Shown here one piece after another: positions 1 through 13,311 of a stretch of 64,000 nt of DNA (positions within the stretch are counted from its first letter, which is position 1; each line of letters begins with the position of its first letter). The position numbers and the translations under genes are program-made. The notes beneath the pieces are model-generated. The model saw only the letters and a list, made by a program, of their open reading frames with translations, ran no database searches and was not told the DNA's origin. Source of the DNA: Echiichthys vipera (taxonomy: Eukaryota; Chordata; Actinopteri; Perciformes; Trachinidae); assembly GCA_963691815.1 (NCBI GenBank), contig OY829655.1, positions 29,514,771 through 29,578,770 of the forward strand. Direction: 5' to 3'.

Positions 1-3000
1 TGCCTCAGGGTCCCATTGTGCTGGACGCCCTCCTGAAGAACTCTGTCATCATCAGCTGGAAGGCTCCGAAGGACGACGGAGGCTGCATGATCACCAATTA
101 CATTGTGGAGAAGCGTGAGGACAAGGAGGGCACTGAGTGGGAACTGGTGTCATCATCTATCAATGGCACATCTTGCCGTGTGCCCAACCTCATCGACAGC
201 GCTGGATACTTCTTCCGTGTGTACGCCCAGAATCGCTATGGCAACAGTGAACCACTTGAACTCACTTCCCCTATACTTATCAAGAGCCAACTGGGTAGGT
301 TTAATCCAATATATGTTTTGAAATAACTTATAAATGAATGTCTTACAATATAAGCAACTATAATAGAGCATATCAATTTAAAGAGATACCCAGGTACACT
401 ACGAAGGTTCTGGCAATGGTTTCTGATTTATGTTTTCCTGTCCACAGATAAACCATCACCACCTTTGTCGCCAGTTGTTTCTGGAATCACCAAGGACTCC
501 TGTGTGGTTTCCTGGAAGCCTCCACTCAGTGATGGCGGCTCCAAGATCAAGAGCTATTGCCTTGAGAAGAAGTACAAGAAGGACAAGAAGGAATGGAGCG
601 AATGGGCTGCAGTGACCACAGACGAGATCAAACAGACGGTGTTCTCTGTCAAGCGTCTGACCGAGGGCGTCGAATGTATCTTCCGTGTGAAGTGCGAGAA
701 CCTCGGAGGACAGAGTGACTATAGCGAGGAGACTGAACCAATCATTCCAGCCACAGCCGTTGAGGTCCGTGCTCCTGCCTTCAAGGAAGAGCTGAGGAAC
801 ATGAGCGTCAAGTTCAAGAGCAATGCTACGCTTGTTTGCAAGATCACAGGGCAACCCAAACCTGTGATCAAATGGTTCAGACGAGGAAAGGAAATCCACT
901 CTGATGGAAAGAAGATCAAGATACAGGAGTTCAAGGGAGGTTACCACCAGCTGGTCATCACTGAGGCTGATGATGAAGACTCCACTGTTTATCAGATCAG
1001 AGCCACCAACCAGGGAGGCGCCATCTGTGCTACAGTCTCTCTAGATGTTGAAAGTAAGCTCACAGAGACACAACTTTTCCAATTAGACCAATGTTATTGA
1101 ACACTGACTTGTAAACCAATGCAATCTTATTAAACACATTATTAAAACATGTCAATTAAACAATTTCTCTCATTTCTAGTTCCTGCCAAGATCAACCTGC
1201 CGAAGAACCTGAAGGACAAGGAAGCCATCCCTGCCCTGCGTGGAGAAGTGGTTAATATCAAGATTCCTTTCAGTGGCAAACCAGATCCTGTCATCACATG
1301 GCAGAAGGGACAAGATCTTATTGACAGCAATGGCCACTACCAGGTCATTGTCACCAGATCATTCACTTCTTTGGTGTTCACCAACGGAGTAGAGAAGAAG
1401 GATGCTGGCTTCTACATTGTCTGTGCCAAGAACAGATTTGGAATTGACCAGCAGACAGTTGAGCTGGATGTTGCTGACGTTCCTGATCCTCCACGTGGTG
1501 TCAAAGCCAGTGACGTCTCCAGAGACTCAGTCACACTGAACTGGGTGGCCCCAGCAAATGATGGAGGCAGCAGGGTCATCAACTACATTATTGAAAAGTG
1601 CCCCACCACTGCTGAGAGGTGGGAGCGTGTTATTCAGTCCCGTGACACCCACTACACTGTTATCAATCTCTTTGGAGGAACAAGCTATCAGTTCAGAGTC
1701 ATCGCCGAGAACAAGTTTGGACAGAGTGCTCCATCTGAGACCAGCGGACCTGTCATGACCAAGGAAGACAAATCAAGAGTTTTGCTCTATGACAGGGAGG
1801 TTGACGATACTGGACGTGTCCCCAAGGGCAAGGTTCACTCCGAAGTCAAGAATTTGCACACCAAATATGCCATTGCAGAGGAATTGGGCAGAGGTCAGTT
1901 TGGCATTGTCCACCGCTGTGTAAAGATCAGCTCTGAGAAGACCTACATGGCTAAATTTGTCAAGGTTAGAGGCGCCGATCAAGCAATTGTCAAGAAGGAA
2001 ATTGCAACACTGAATCTGGCTAAGCATAGTAACTTCCTCCTCCTCCAAGAGTCCTTCGACAGCCCTGAGGAGCTGGTGATGATCTATGACTTTATCTCTG
2101 GAGCAGACATCTTTGAGCGTCTCAACACAGCTGATTTTGAGCTTAATGAGCGTGAGATTGTCAACTACATCAGGCAGATCTGCTCAGCTATTGAGTTCCT
2201 GCATGCTGAGAGCTATGGACACTTTGATATCAGACCAGAGAACATTGTGTACACGACTAGAACCAGCTCTAATGTGAAGATTATTGAGTTGGGCCAGTGC
2301 AGACATCTAACCCCTGGAGACCAAATCAAGATCCAGTATACCACTGCAGAGTATGCTGCCCCTGAGATCCACCAGTGTGACATGGTTAGCTCTGTCACTG
2401 ATATGTGGTCGGTTGGTGTCCTTGCCTATGTGCTCCTCAGTGGACTGAATCCATTCACTGCTGAAACCAACCAACAGATGATTGACAACATCTCCAGTGC
2501 AGCCTACAGCTATGATGATGAGTCCTTCCAGCAGGTCAGTGTTGAGGCATTAGATTTCACAGACCGCCTTATGACGAAGGAACGTAAGCATCGTATGACT
2601 GCTGCAGAGGCTCTGGTGCATCCTTGGTTGACCAAGCCTGCAGAGGAGATCAGCACCAGAGCAATCCAAACCGGCAGACATAAGAGATACTACCAGACAA
2701 TGGTGAAGAAAGAGTGGAACACTGTTGTCTCTGCAGCCCGTGTGGCCAGTGGTGGCTCCTTCAGATCCCAGCGTGGTGTCTTTATCTCCAAGGTGAAGAT
2801 TGCTCCATTTGAACACGGTCCTATTGGAGGCCAGATTGGTCATTCAGTGGTTAATGTGGGAGACAAAGTGAAATTCACCTGTATAATTGAAAACTATGAC
2901 AGCACTACTGAAGTGACATGGTACTGTGGTGTCAGGCAACTTGAAGCTGGTGACAAATATGAAATTGAGTATGAGGATGGCCTGGCTGTGATCACTATCA

Positions 3001-6000
3001 ACAATGTCACAAGAGCAGATGATGGCACTTACAGATGCAAGGTCGTGAATGAGTATGGTGAGGACAGTGCCTATGCAGAGCTGTTTGTCAACGGTGTTAG
3101 ATCCTACCGTGACTTCTTCACCGCCCGTGTAGTCAAGAGAACAAAGCGCAGAGTTGACACGGCCAGAATGCTTCAGAAGCCACCCGAGTTCACCCTTCCT
3201 CTGGTCAACCGTACAGCCTACATTGGTGAGGATGTGCGCCTGAGTGTAACCATCACTGTTCACCCTGAACCTCGTGTCATCTGGCACAAGTCTGGACAGA
3301 AGCTCATCCCTGGACAAGAAGACAAGAAATACACCTTCATCAGTGACAAGGGCCTGTACCAAATGATTATCCACAAACTGGAGAATGAGGATGATGCTGA
3401 GTACAGTGTTGTGGCCCGAAATAGGTATGGTGATGACAGCTGCAAGGCTCGTCTCACCGTTGTTCCTCGACCTAAACCAGCAGACCTCACCCTGAGGCCT
3501 ATGTTCAAACGCCTGCTTGCAAATATCGAGTGCAGGGAGGGCCAGAATGTGCGCTTTGAGATTAGAGTATCCGGACATCCCATACTGAAGTGGGAGAAGG
3601 ATGGCATGCCTTTAGCCTTTGGACCATCTATTGAGGTTGTCCATGAAGGTCTGGATTACTATATCCTTCATGTTAAAGATTCACTTGCTGAGGACTCTGG
3701 TGTATACAGAGTTACTGCTAGTAACTCAGCTGGATCTGCCAGTTGCCAGGCCATGCTTAAAGTAGAACGTGTCACTCATGTAAAGAAGGAATATGAGCCC
3801 AGTGAAAAGGAGAAGAAAGCGATGGCTGGAAAGGAGGAAATTGAGAAAAAGGTGAGGCTGTCTCAGATTATGGCTGGCACTGTATGTACACCTCTACCTC
3901 CTGCAGCAGTACAAGCTGTCAGGGAAGCTGCCACCATGTTCAAACCTGCTGTGACGACCGCGAAGGGTCAGAAAACTGAGGCAGAAATACAAAAAGAAAA
4001 AGAGGAGAGGAAGAAGCGGGCAGATGAGAAGAGGCTGCGTATGCCCTATGATGTCCCCACTCCCCGTGTCATTAACCCTGCTGTTCTTGAGGAGGACGTG
4101 GAAATAAAACACTTCAAGCCACTCTCCGACATGAAATGGTACAAGAAGCTACGGGATCAGTATGAGTTCCCTGAGCCTATGGATAAAATCACACAGAAGA
4201 GGATGAAGCGTATTCGCCTCTCCAGGTGGGAGCAGTTCTATGAGGTGCCTATCAGGATCAAGGACCAGTATAAGCCCAAGTGGCGTATCTCAGCCATGAC
4301 TCAGGATGACTTGGAGACAGTGAGACCTGCAAGGCACCGCACTCCATCCCCTGAGTTGGAGGCCTACCACAGGATCAGGAGGAGGTCCCTGGGTGACCTG
4401 TCAGATGAGGAGCTACTGCTACCTGTGAATGAGTACCTGACAATGAAGAGAATGGAGGAGGAGAGGCTTCGTCTCGAGGAAGAGCTGGAGCTTGGTTACT
4501 CTGCTTCTCCACCTAGCCTTAGCCCAGTTCGTTTCGAGCTGTCTGCCCTGCGTCCCTCATCTCCTAGAAGAGTTTACAGTGACGATGAAGAGGGAGAAGA
4601 AATCCACAGATATGACTCCTATCGAATTCCATCTAAATACGAGGCTGGCCCAAGTTTTGTTGAACTCCGCCAGCGTCACGACAAAGCAACATATAAACCT
4701 CCAGGACAAAAGCAGAGGGTGTATGAAGAGAGAGAAGATCAAGAGCTGCTGCGCCCACACACAACTGCTCAGAGAATGTCAACTTACAAGAGTCAACTCA
4801 AGCGCATGGAGTTTGAGGAGAAGACTCGATCCGTGAAAAAGGAAAAAACTGTCACTGTTTCCAAAGTCTCTGAGAGCGTTGAATCTGAGCACCTGACATC
4901 TTTTACCTCAGAATATATTCCTAAACCAATCAAGAAGCACCAAATGCCTGAACCACAGAGGAGGAAATCTCCTACCCCAGAGAGGGCTCTCAAGACTGAT
5001 GTGACCCTTCCTAGAGTTGACTTTGCTTCCAGGTATGAGGAGAGAAAGCAGGCTCTGAGATCAGAGAGGAGATCAGTGGAGAGGAAGTATGAGGTGGTTA
5101 CACAGGCTCCCTTCAGCCTTGACCACGGCCCACGTATTACCATCAGATTGCGATCTCACCGCGTACCCTACGGCACCAACACAAAGTTCACCCTGAATGT
5201 CCAGGCCAAACCAGAGCCTGAGGTCAAGTGGTTCCACAATGGAAAAGAGATTTATCAGACTAGCAAATACCATATGACCAACATCAGTGGGGTTCTGACT
5301 CTTAAGATCAACAACTGTATGACTGAAGATGCCGGCACTTACCGCGTGGTCTGCAAGAACACCAAAGGAGAGACTTCTGACTATGCCACATTGGATGTAG
5401 CAGGAGAAGAATATGCTGCATTCTCTTCACTCCGCAGAGACGAGGAGCCTCCATCTTCCCATTTGCCAGAAATGACCAGAACAGAGGTGTATCACGTCTC
5501 CTCCTCTAAAACAACAGTGAAGGAAAGTGTGTCTGAAACTGTGAAAGAGACCACCACCGTTGTTGAGAAGAGAAGGGAGAAGCCTGGTGTTCCTGCCAAG
5601 ATCCTGACCAAACCACAGTCCCTAACTGTAGAAGAAGGAGGCCTTGCCAGGTTTGAGTGTGATGTGGATGGCGAACCAGCGCCTTCTATTACCTGGCTGC
5701 ACGAAGGAGAAGTTATCGGTTCCTCTGCCCGTCATCACATTGTCTCTACTCAGTACAACTCCAGCTTTGAGATCTCTGGTGTTGAGACATCAGATGAGGG
5801 CAGCTACACTCTGCTGGTGGAAAACACTGGAGGCAAACAAGAGGCCTATTTCACTCTGACCATTCGCAAGTCTGAGTCCAAGGAGAAAGTAGTTGCCCCT
5901 CCCAGAATTACCTCCCCAGAGGCGAAGTCGCCTCTTCCCAAGTCTCCCGAACCAGTCACTTCTCCAAAGAGAGTCAAGTCCCCTGAACCAATCAAATCAC

Positions 6001-8587
6001 CTCAGAGAGTGAAGTCTCCATTCTCACCAAAATCCCCAACACCAAAGTCCCCTACTCCCAAATCCCCAACCCCATCCGAGAAGGAATCGCGGACTGCATC
6101 AATCAAGTCCCCAAAGAGAGTGATGTCTCCAACTCTTGAAAAGAAGCCATCATTCTCTGCCGGGTTGAGCGACATCACTGCAGCCTCTGACTCTATTGTC
6201 AAGCTCTCAGTGAAGGTGACAGGAGAGCCCACACCTGCAATTTCCTGGATGAAGGATGGAAGAGTAAGTCTAATACTTGCACTTAACTTCTATTCATTTC
6301 AATTATTTATGGATTTAAAAGTAACGGAAAAAGTGAAGCATTTGCATTGGTTAGTAACTGAATTTTATTTTTGTGATTGACAGGCTCTGTCTCAGGGTGG
6401 GAAGTATGAAATCTTTGAAGAGTATGGCTCAGCTTATCTTGAGATCTATGAATTGGATGTCTCTGATAGCGGAGTGTACAAGTGCACTGCTACAAACAGT
6501 GCTGGAGGAGTGTCGTCAACCTGCACCGTCACTGTACAAGGTAAGAAAACACCTGTGGAAGCACTTGTCCTTCACTAACGTGTAGCTAAAAGCTTTCAAA
6601 CTGTTTCCTATCATAAACTCTTACCTTTATTTATGTTTTAGGCTCCAAAAGCACCAAAAAAGCTGAACTCTCTGAGGAGGTCATGAAAAAGGAAATAGTC
6701 CATGAGGAGGTCCTGTCCTCTGTGAAGGAGGTCAAGTCCTCCCAGAGCCAGATGTCCATTACAGAGGGCCAGTCTCTGACTCTGAGGGCTAGCATCCCCG
6801 GGGCCTCCGACATCAGGTGGATCCTGAATGGGGTGGAACTGGTAAACTCAGAGCAATACAGATTCGGAGTGTCTGGAAACGACCAGACCCTGACCATCAG
6901 GTCGGTTAGCCAGTGTGAGCAGGGAATCATCACATGTCAGGCTCAAACAAAGCGAGGCCTGGTCAGGTGTCAGTTTGATACCGAGATCACGGCTAAGCGC
7001 TCAGATGCACCCCACATCCTGGTGCAGCCCAGGTCACAGAATGTGAATGAGGGACAAAATGTGCAATTCACATGTGAAATTGCAGGAGAGCCTTCCCCTG
7101 AAGTGGAGTGGTTGAAAGACAACATGATTGTGAGTAGTTATTTTCAGAAAGTAACTTGTTCCGTAATAAAGCCAAGATGTGTTTTGCAGTAGTCTTCAAA
7201 CTATATTTAAAAGTATATTTAACAATAGAAACGTGTTAACACAACTCTCTCCCTCTCTCTTTGCAGATATCTGTCACATCAAACATCCGACTGAGCCGCT
7301 CCAAGACTGTGTACACTCTGGAGATATGTGAAGCCACAATTGCAGACAGCGGGAAATACACGATAAAAGCCAAAAATCAGTTTGGACAGTGCTCTGCAAC
7401 ATCCTCCCTCAATGTCTTCAGTAAGTTTCTACTTCCTTTAAACTAAAACACAATTAAACACACTGTCTCGGTGCGTTTAATTGGCCTGGATACTAAAATT
7501 TGTGATGAAAAGTTGCACTTAGATTGCATCAAAGAAACACTTTATTCAACATGTAAATGGAAAGCAAATGCACTTGAGCACCCCAGCTTTCATTCAGTGT
7601 ATGCATACAGTGTATTGTACCTGCGCATTTTGTTGAATGACAGATGTGCTTGTCATTTGCATCCTCACAGCTCTTGTAGAAGAACCAACAAAAATGATTA
7701 TTGTGGAGCAAAGAGCTTCTACTGACGCTGCTGCCAGCATGCAGAAAAGTTTGACATCATCAGTTCACATGGAGGCAGCTTCTCAGCAGGCGAGCAGCTA
7801 CAGCAGCAGCTCCCGCTCTGCTGCTGCCGCTGCTGCCGCCGCCGAGTACTCGTTTGAGAGCATGTCTGCCACTAGCATGTCCGCCATGATGGCTGAGTCA
7901 ATGGTTTCCATAAGTTCCAGCAGCCAAATAATGGAAATGTCTGCTCGCTCGCATGCCGAGACCTCCTCCTCCTCCTCAACCTCCTCCTCACTGAGGGCCC
8001 TCACCACAGGGGGTAAAAGAGGTGAGATGCATTTTCAAAGTTGCCTGAATCTGTACGTGGGCCTTGACTGATCTGAGCATCTTTGTGAATAAAGGTGGAA
8101 AATAATTATGAATGTCCTGCTTATTTAAAGAAGAGACTCAGTCGAAGACATCTGTTGACATTTAAGAGTGTTTGCATTGATGGTTACATTCCAGTCACAA
8201 AGTAAAAGACACTGATTTCATCAAAAATACATTGATTACAAGCCTGTGAGTAATGTGACATCGATGACACTGACTTCATTCTCCTTGTCAACAGGCACTC
8301 CACCAAAGATCGAAGCTCTTCCACAGAACATCACCGCAGAGCCAGGGAAGTCCTTGACCGTGGCGGGGATGTTCTCCGGAGACCCCGCGCCCACCGTCCA
8401 GTGGGTGCGCTCGGGTCGCAACCTCCCCAATGGAAACGAGCGGTGCCACGTGGAGAACACCACCGACCTCTCCACCCTGGTGATCTCCGCAGTGAAGGAG
8501 GGCGATGCCGGAGCGTACACCCTCCGACTGTCCAACGAGCTCGGCTCCGACTCCGCAACTGTCAATGTTCACATTCGATCCATGTAA
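1..8587 (+). CDS. ttn: titin, C-terminal part (A-band end, titin kinase, M-band), 5' incomplete
   Basis: Titin is the giant sarcomere filament that spans from Z-disc to M-band. Eight exons are seen: 1-294, 448-1053, 1180-6263, 6384-6540, 6642-7129, 7267-7420, 7671-8021 and 8295-8587. All introns are GT-AG and phases are continuous, giving 2474 codons plus a TAA stop. Domain order is Fn3, Fn3, Ig, Ig, Fn3, kinase, then M-band Ig domains separated by unique insertions. The Ig-Ig-Fn3 trio before the kinase matches the A168-A170 region known to bind MuRF ubiquitin ligases. A KSP-repeat insertion lies at about 5890-6140. The 5084-nt exon corresponds to the giant Mex1 exon of mammals. The 7671-8021 exon, rich in Ser and Ala, fits the alternatively spliced is7 exon. 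The final Ig ends in HIRSM, close to the human C-terminus. The 5' end is cut by the window edge. Which teleost titin paralogue this is cannot be decided. Confidence 0.97.
1862..2640 (+). other. ttn: titin kinase domain inside the ttn giant exon
   Basis: This is a protein kinase-like domain in the M-band part of titin, proposed in the literature to act as a stretch-sensitive signalling scaffold. Visible motifs are the glycine loop GRGQFGIVHR, the lysine in YMAKFVKV, and GHFDIRPEN in place of the catalytic HRD loop. ELGQ stands in place of DFG. AEYAAPE forms the activation segment end, and HPWL comes near the end of the domain. A regulatory tail rich in basic residues follows to about 2760. Human titin kinase has HFD and EFG at the same places, so weak or absent catalysis is shared with the family. 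In the fish the second Tyr of the human EYYAPE segment is Ala. Confidence 0.93.
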
Positions 8588-9640
8588 AAAAAAAAAAAAA
8601 AAGTTAATTTATTTCCCTGTTTCCCTCTTCCAGAACCTTTTATTTAGTGAATTAGCAACGATAATCGTACGTGATTAAGATCTGGATTTCTGTTCTTGTA
8701 AATATGAACTATTTTTGTACCAAACTTGACATTAATTTATGCCAAACTAGACAAAAGTCTAAAGTTGTTATAAAATGTGCCATATTGGACAATTAAGACT
8801 TAGGATTTTTGAACCACTTTTCTGTGACATGTACATAATGTATATAGCCGAATTTAACGGTTATGGGAAATGTATGCATTGTTATTTATGACAATAATAT
8901 GAACTGAAACAAAAGAGCAAACGTTTAAGCAGGAGAAAGTTCCACTAGGAACGAATACCCTGTCAAACCGAGAAACTAAACTGTGCCTCAACGATAAGTT
9001 GAAGTCTTAAGATTGCCTCAGCAGGTAGAGAGGCTCCCTGTTGACGTTATGAAACAAAGACAAAGTTATTATTTTCCACACGCGTCTGCGTGCGATATTA
9101 CAGTTTCCTATGAGTTGTACCGTGAGCGTAAGGCCCTGAGTGCTGTTTGCATAACCCTCATGTAAGCAGCATGAACTGGCCTTGTGCTTAGACTGACCGT
9201 GTCATACCACCACGATTTGATGACCAGCTGAGAGTGCGAGCGGCCTGCACTCTCGGCGTTTAGATCATTTTATTAAAGAGCGCTGTTTTTGCACAGGACG
9301 GCCGGACTGGCTTTTTTAAAAACGTAACATCTCCTGGCCATTAACAAAGAGGAAGCCACAGCCGGCTCTGCTGTGCGGGAGCAGCGCCGTCTCTCGGAGG
9401 ATAGCTAGCTAACGTGTTTGTGTCTTGGAGTGCGAGTGTTTGTAGCTTTTAGTCATTTCACCTGTAAGTTGTCGGGGTCTTTTGCGTTCGCCACAGGGAC
9501 TCCATCTCCTGTGAGAGAAAGGAAAAGTCACGTTTTGCCCTGCACTTGGATTTAATTGATCTGTTGATGTAGAACTATATTTCGTCCTCCTTGAGTTTTA
9601 TGCATTTCTGATTTAATAAAGCATGATTTCAGCACTACAC
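8588..9640 (+). other. ttn: titin 3'UTR with poly(A) signal
   Basis: About 1 kb of AT-rich sequence without a coding frame follows the titin stop codon. It starts with an A-run at 8586-8601. A canonical AATAAA at 9615-9620 is followed within about 40 bases by a T/GT-rich stretch, so cleavage near 9635-9645 is likely. No mobile element is recognised in it. The end point is an inference from the signal. Confidence 0.7.
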
Positions 9641-10167
9641 CTTCTCTCCTGTTCATTGTGTTTGTCCTGTTCCCATGCAACTCTCTTCATTAAGTACATT
9701 TCATCAACTGCTGCACTGAAATGTACTTTTGACTTTGCATATTTCAGTTTCCTGCTACTTTATACTCAGGAAACTATTAAAAGTAGACGTATTAGAGATA
9801 CATGGGTCTCACAGAACGATCACAGCGAGGTTGAAACAACTGTCACAATCACAAAATGCACTGACGCTTATATTTCCTAATTTCATCGCACAACAAATAA
9901 CACAAAGTAACGATACGTTGCTGTTTTGTTATCATCCATTTTAATGATATTCTCACACACGACGTGAATTGGTATAACAATCTATGGGTAACATTTTCCG
10001 TTAAACAGTTAAAGTGCAGATATTAAAACTGTACAACAAACAGGATATTATTTACATTAACATCATTTACATGTACAAGTTTAAAGTGGCCGATATTAGA
10101 AACCTCACGCTGATCGGACGTTTCTTTTATAGACTCTTGGAAACCTTAAACTGATCGTAATGGTTAT
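9641..10167. other. spacer between titin 3'UTR and a LINE copy
   Basis: AT-rich unique sequence. Short open frames here have no recognisable similarity. Titin and carf converge across this spacer, and nothing else is seen. Confidence 0.6.
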
Positions 10168-10805
10168 TCATCTCATCTCATCTTCAGCCTCTTATCCGGG
10201 GTCGGGTCTCGGGGGCAGCAGCTTTAGCAGGCGACCCCAAACATCCCTTTCCCGGGCCACATTAACCAGCTCTAACTGGGGGATCCTGAGGCGTTCCCAG
10301 TGTGGGGATCTAATCTCTCCACCTGGTCCTGGGTCTTCCCCGAGGCCTCCTCCCAGCTGGACGTGCCTGGAACACCTCCCTAGGGAGGCGCCCAGGGTTC
10401 ATCCTTACCAGATGATCCTGAACCACCTCAACTGGCTCCTTTCAACGCAAAGGAGCAGCGGCTCTACTCCGAGTTCCTCACGGATGCTGAACTTCTCCCC
10501 CTCTCTCTAAGGGAGACTCCAGACCCCCTCCTGAGGAAACACATTTCGGCCGCTTGGACCTGGACCTGGTTCTTTGGGTCCTGACCCAGCTTTCATGACC
10601 ACAGGTGAGGGTAGGAACCAGGACTGAGGGTAGATCCAGAGCTTTGTCTTCCTCAGCTCTCTTTTCGTCACAACGGTGCGGTAGAGCGACTGCAGCTCCG
10701 CCCCCGCTGCTCCGATTCTCCGGCCAAACTCACGCTCCATCGTCCCCTCACTCGTGAACATGATCCCGAGGTACTTGAACTCCTTCACTTGGGGTCAGGA
10801 CTCAT
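10168..10805 (-). mobile_element. non-LTR retrotransposon (LINE) fragment, 3' part
   Basis: On the minus strand the fragment encodes the C-terminal part of a LINE reverse-transcriptase ORF, beginning KEFKYLGIMFTSEGTMER and including RTVVTKREL. It is followed by the typical fish LINE tail rich in CCCGGGAAAGGG-type motifs, ending in GGATAAGAGGCTGAAGATGA. The reading frame is broken after about 90 residues. Close copies lie at 25330-25616, 42848-43318 and 52683-53316. The clade cannot be fixed without a database search. Confidence 0.85.
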
Positions 10806-11181
10806 AATGGTTATTATTAACATTAATTAAGACAGAGTTTTGTTTTGACAGCTTGTAAATTAGTGTTAAGTGTTGGTTTGTTAAAGTGAATACAAAACGA
10901 TGACTCAGTGATTTTGTGACGCGGCTAAACTAAATTTCGGTGGAATGCACAGATCGTGAATGGCCTTGGCGTGAAAGGTTTGAATGCGAAAAACCGCTAA
11001 TACATATTCTGTATCATCGTTTCATCCCCAGTGTGAAAAGGCCTTCAAGATGTCACACTTTCTGCAGGGATGGTTTCACAGTAAAAGCCCCTTTAAAGAA
11101 CTTTTAATCTGAAATGTGAGCAGGAAGTGTGAAGTTTCATCGACAACAGCTCGACAGATTCAATTTCAGTGTTCAAAAAAA
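10806..11181. other. carf: carf downstream region with possible poly(A) signal
   Basis: Sequence below the carf stop codon. On the minus strand an ATTAAA variant poly(A) signal lies near 11103-11108, about 75 bases after the stop, so the carf 3'UTR may be short. The rest is AT-rich with no gene. Confidence 0.4.
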
Positions 11182-13257
11182 TTAGTGCTGTGGGTTCAAC
11201 GTCTTCATCTTCTCCTCTTCGTCCTTCGCCTCCACCTGAAGCACGTTGACATCGTCCAGAGCTGAGAACGAAACAGAGTTTACGACTTTATCTCAACAAA
11301 ACCAACAACAGTGTGTTTATTTGCTTTAATGTAGGTTGCTAATGTTAGCATGCCAGGCTAACGTGACCTAGTGCTCGCTACCAAGGCTAGGAGTTAGAAT
11401 ATCATTAGCTAACGACATTATGCTAACGTTAGCATCTCTGACCTGGTCATTTACACTTCAGCTAAAGTGACCGGAGATAATGGAGAGATTGCACGTTGTA
11501 TGTATTACCATCCTCCCTGTTGTCAGGAGAGGTGATGAGGACGTTCTCTCCGTTCTGTAGAACCACCTGCCGGGTTCCTCCAGCGAGCGTCTGCCCCTCG
11601 TCGAGCACCTCCTCCGGGCCCGACGCCTCCATCCCTGACTCCCCTACAGGAGTCTGGAGGAAGGAGGGGGAGAGAGGAGGAGGAGGGAGCGGCTGGAGGA
11701 TGCCCTGTCAGAAAAAACCCACATTTTAAACTTTTAATAAACTCCATTGGGACGGATTGTGAACGGATTATTGTTTATTGATTATCTGACCTGCAGCTGA
11801 GCAAAGATTTTCGGCTGCAGAGACGAGAGAGAGGTGAAGAGCTGGACAGCTTCAGGAGACAAGGAGTCACCGCCGTCCACAGCTACAAACATAGAAATAT
11901 GAAATAAATATTCATTCATCTTCAACCGCTTGTCCCTGTCGGGGTCGCTGGGGGGCTGGAGCCGATCCCAGCTGACAACGGGCGTGAGGTGGGGTCCACC
12001 CTGGACAGGACGCCAGTCTATCACTGGACACATAGAGACGAACAGAGACAGACAACCATTCACACCTACGGGTGATTTAGAGTCATCAATGAACCGAACA
12101 CCTGCACGTCTTTGGACTGTGGGAGGAAACCGGAGAACCCGGAGAAAACCCACGCAGACACGGGGACAACATGCAAACTCCACACAGAAGGGTCCCAGCC
12201 GGGATTCGAACCGGGAACCCTCTTGCTGTGAGGCGACAGTGCTAACCACCACACCTGAAATAAATAAATAAATAAATATATATATATATATATAAAAAGC
12301 TGGTTAGTACAGAGTGGATCTATGCTTTTATGGTGTTCCTCAAGTTCTGGGCATCTAAACGCTTTATTTTGGAAGGATATTTGACCATTTTGATCAATTC
12401 TCGAGTTAAATTTAGCAGTAAATCTGTTTATACTTCATTCATTCGTTCATCTTTAACCGCTTATCCTAGGGTCGGGGTAGCGGGGGGAGCCGATCCCAGC
12501 TGACATCGGACGTTAGCCTGTGAATGTTCTCATGTGTCCAGATCGTCGTTCTCCTCAAAGCAATTTCAGTCAAAAGCAACTGGACTTGGTTATTTGTCAG
12601 GAAGACGTTTCACCTCTGATCCAAGAGGCTTCATCAGTTCATGCACGCATCTGACCAGGACCAGGACCAGGACCAGGACCAGGACCAGGTGAAACGTCTT
12701 CCTAGACAAATAACCAGTCCAGTTGTTTTTGACTGAAATTGCTTTGAGGATATTTCACTAATTCAATCTTCATGTTCTCAGTTTTCAGATGATGTTCACC
12801 ACGTCTACGGTCATCCCCCGTCCCTCACCCCTCTAGAACAAAGGTGAACCATTGGTGCATTAAAGTGCAGCTTGTGTGTGTGTGTGTGTGTGTTACCCTC
12901 AGCAGCAGGAGTCAGTGTCAGTGTGATGGTCTCCATCAGAGGGTCAGTACCGTCTTCTGTCCACTAGAGGGAGACAAACCATTAACACACACTAAGCTCA
13001 AAGACAAAGTTCACACAGAATAGGTGTTAAAGTTGCATTCACACCTCACCGCCACATTCATTACTTTGATTATATCAAAATGTGTGTGTGTGTGTGTGTG
13101 TGTGTCAGACCTCGGCGGTGGCGGCGTTCAGCCCCAAGGCCTTCTGGGACTCATGGATGTGGTTCTTGATGTCGTTGACGGTGGGGAAGTACCTCAGGTT
13201 GTGTCTCTCTGGAAGACCGTCACATTTAAACAGCTCCTTCTCCACAAAACGCCTGAC

Positions 13258-13311
<54 letters not shown>

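Noticed and set aside
1149..1179. Methionine at 1149 as start of a separate kinase gene
   Set aside because: It lies in an intron; the acceptor at 1179 and phase continuity with the exon ending at 1053 show that this is an internal titin exon.
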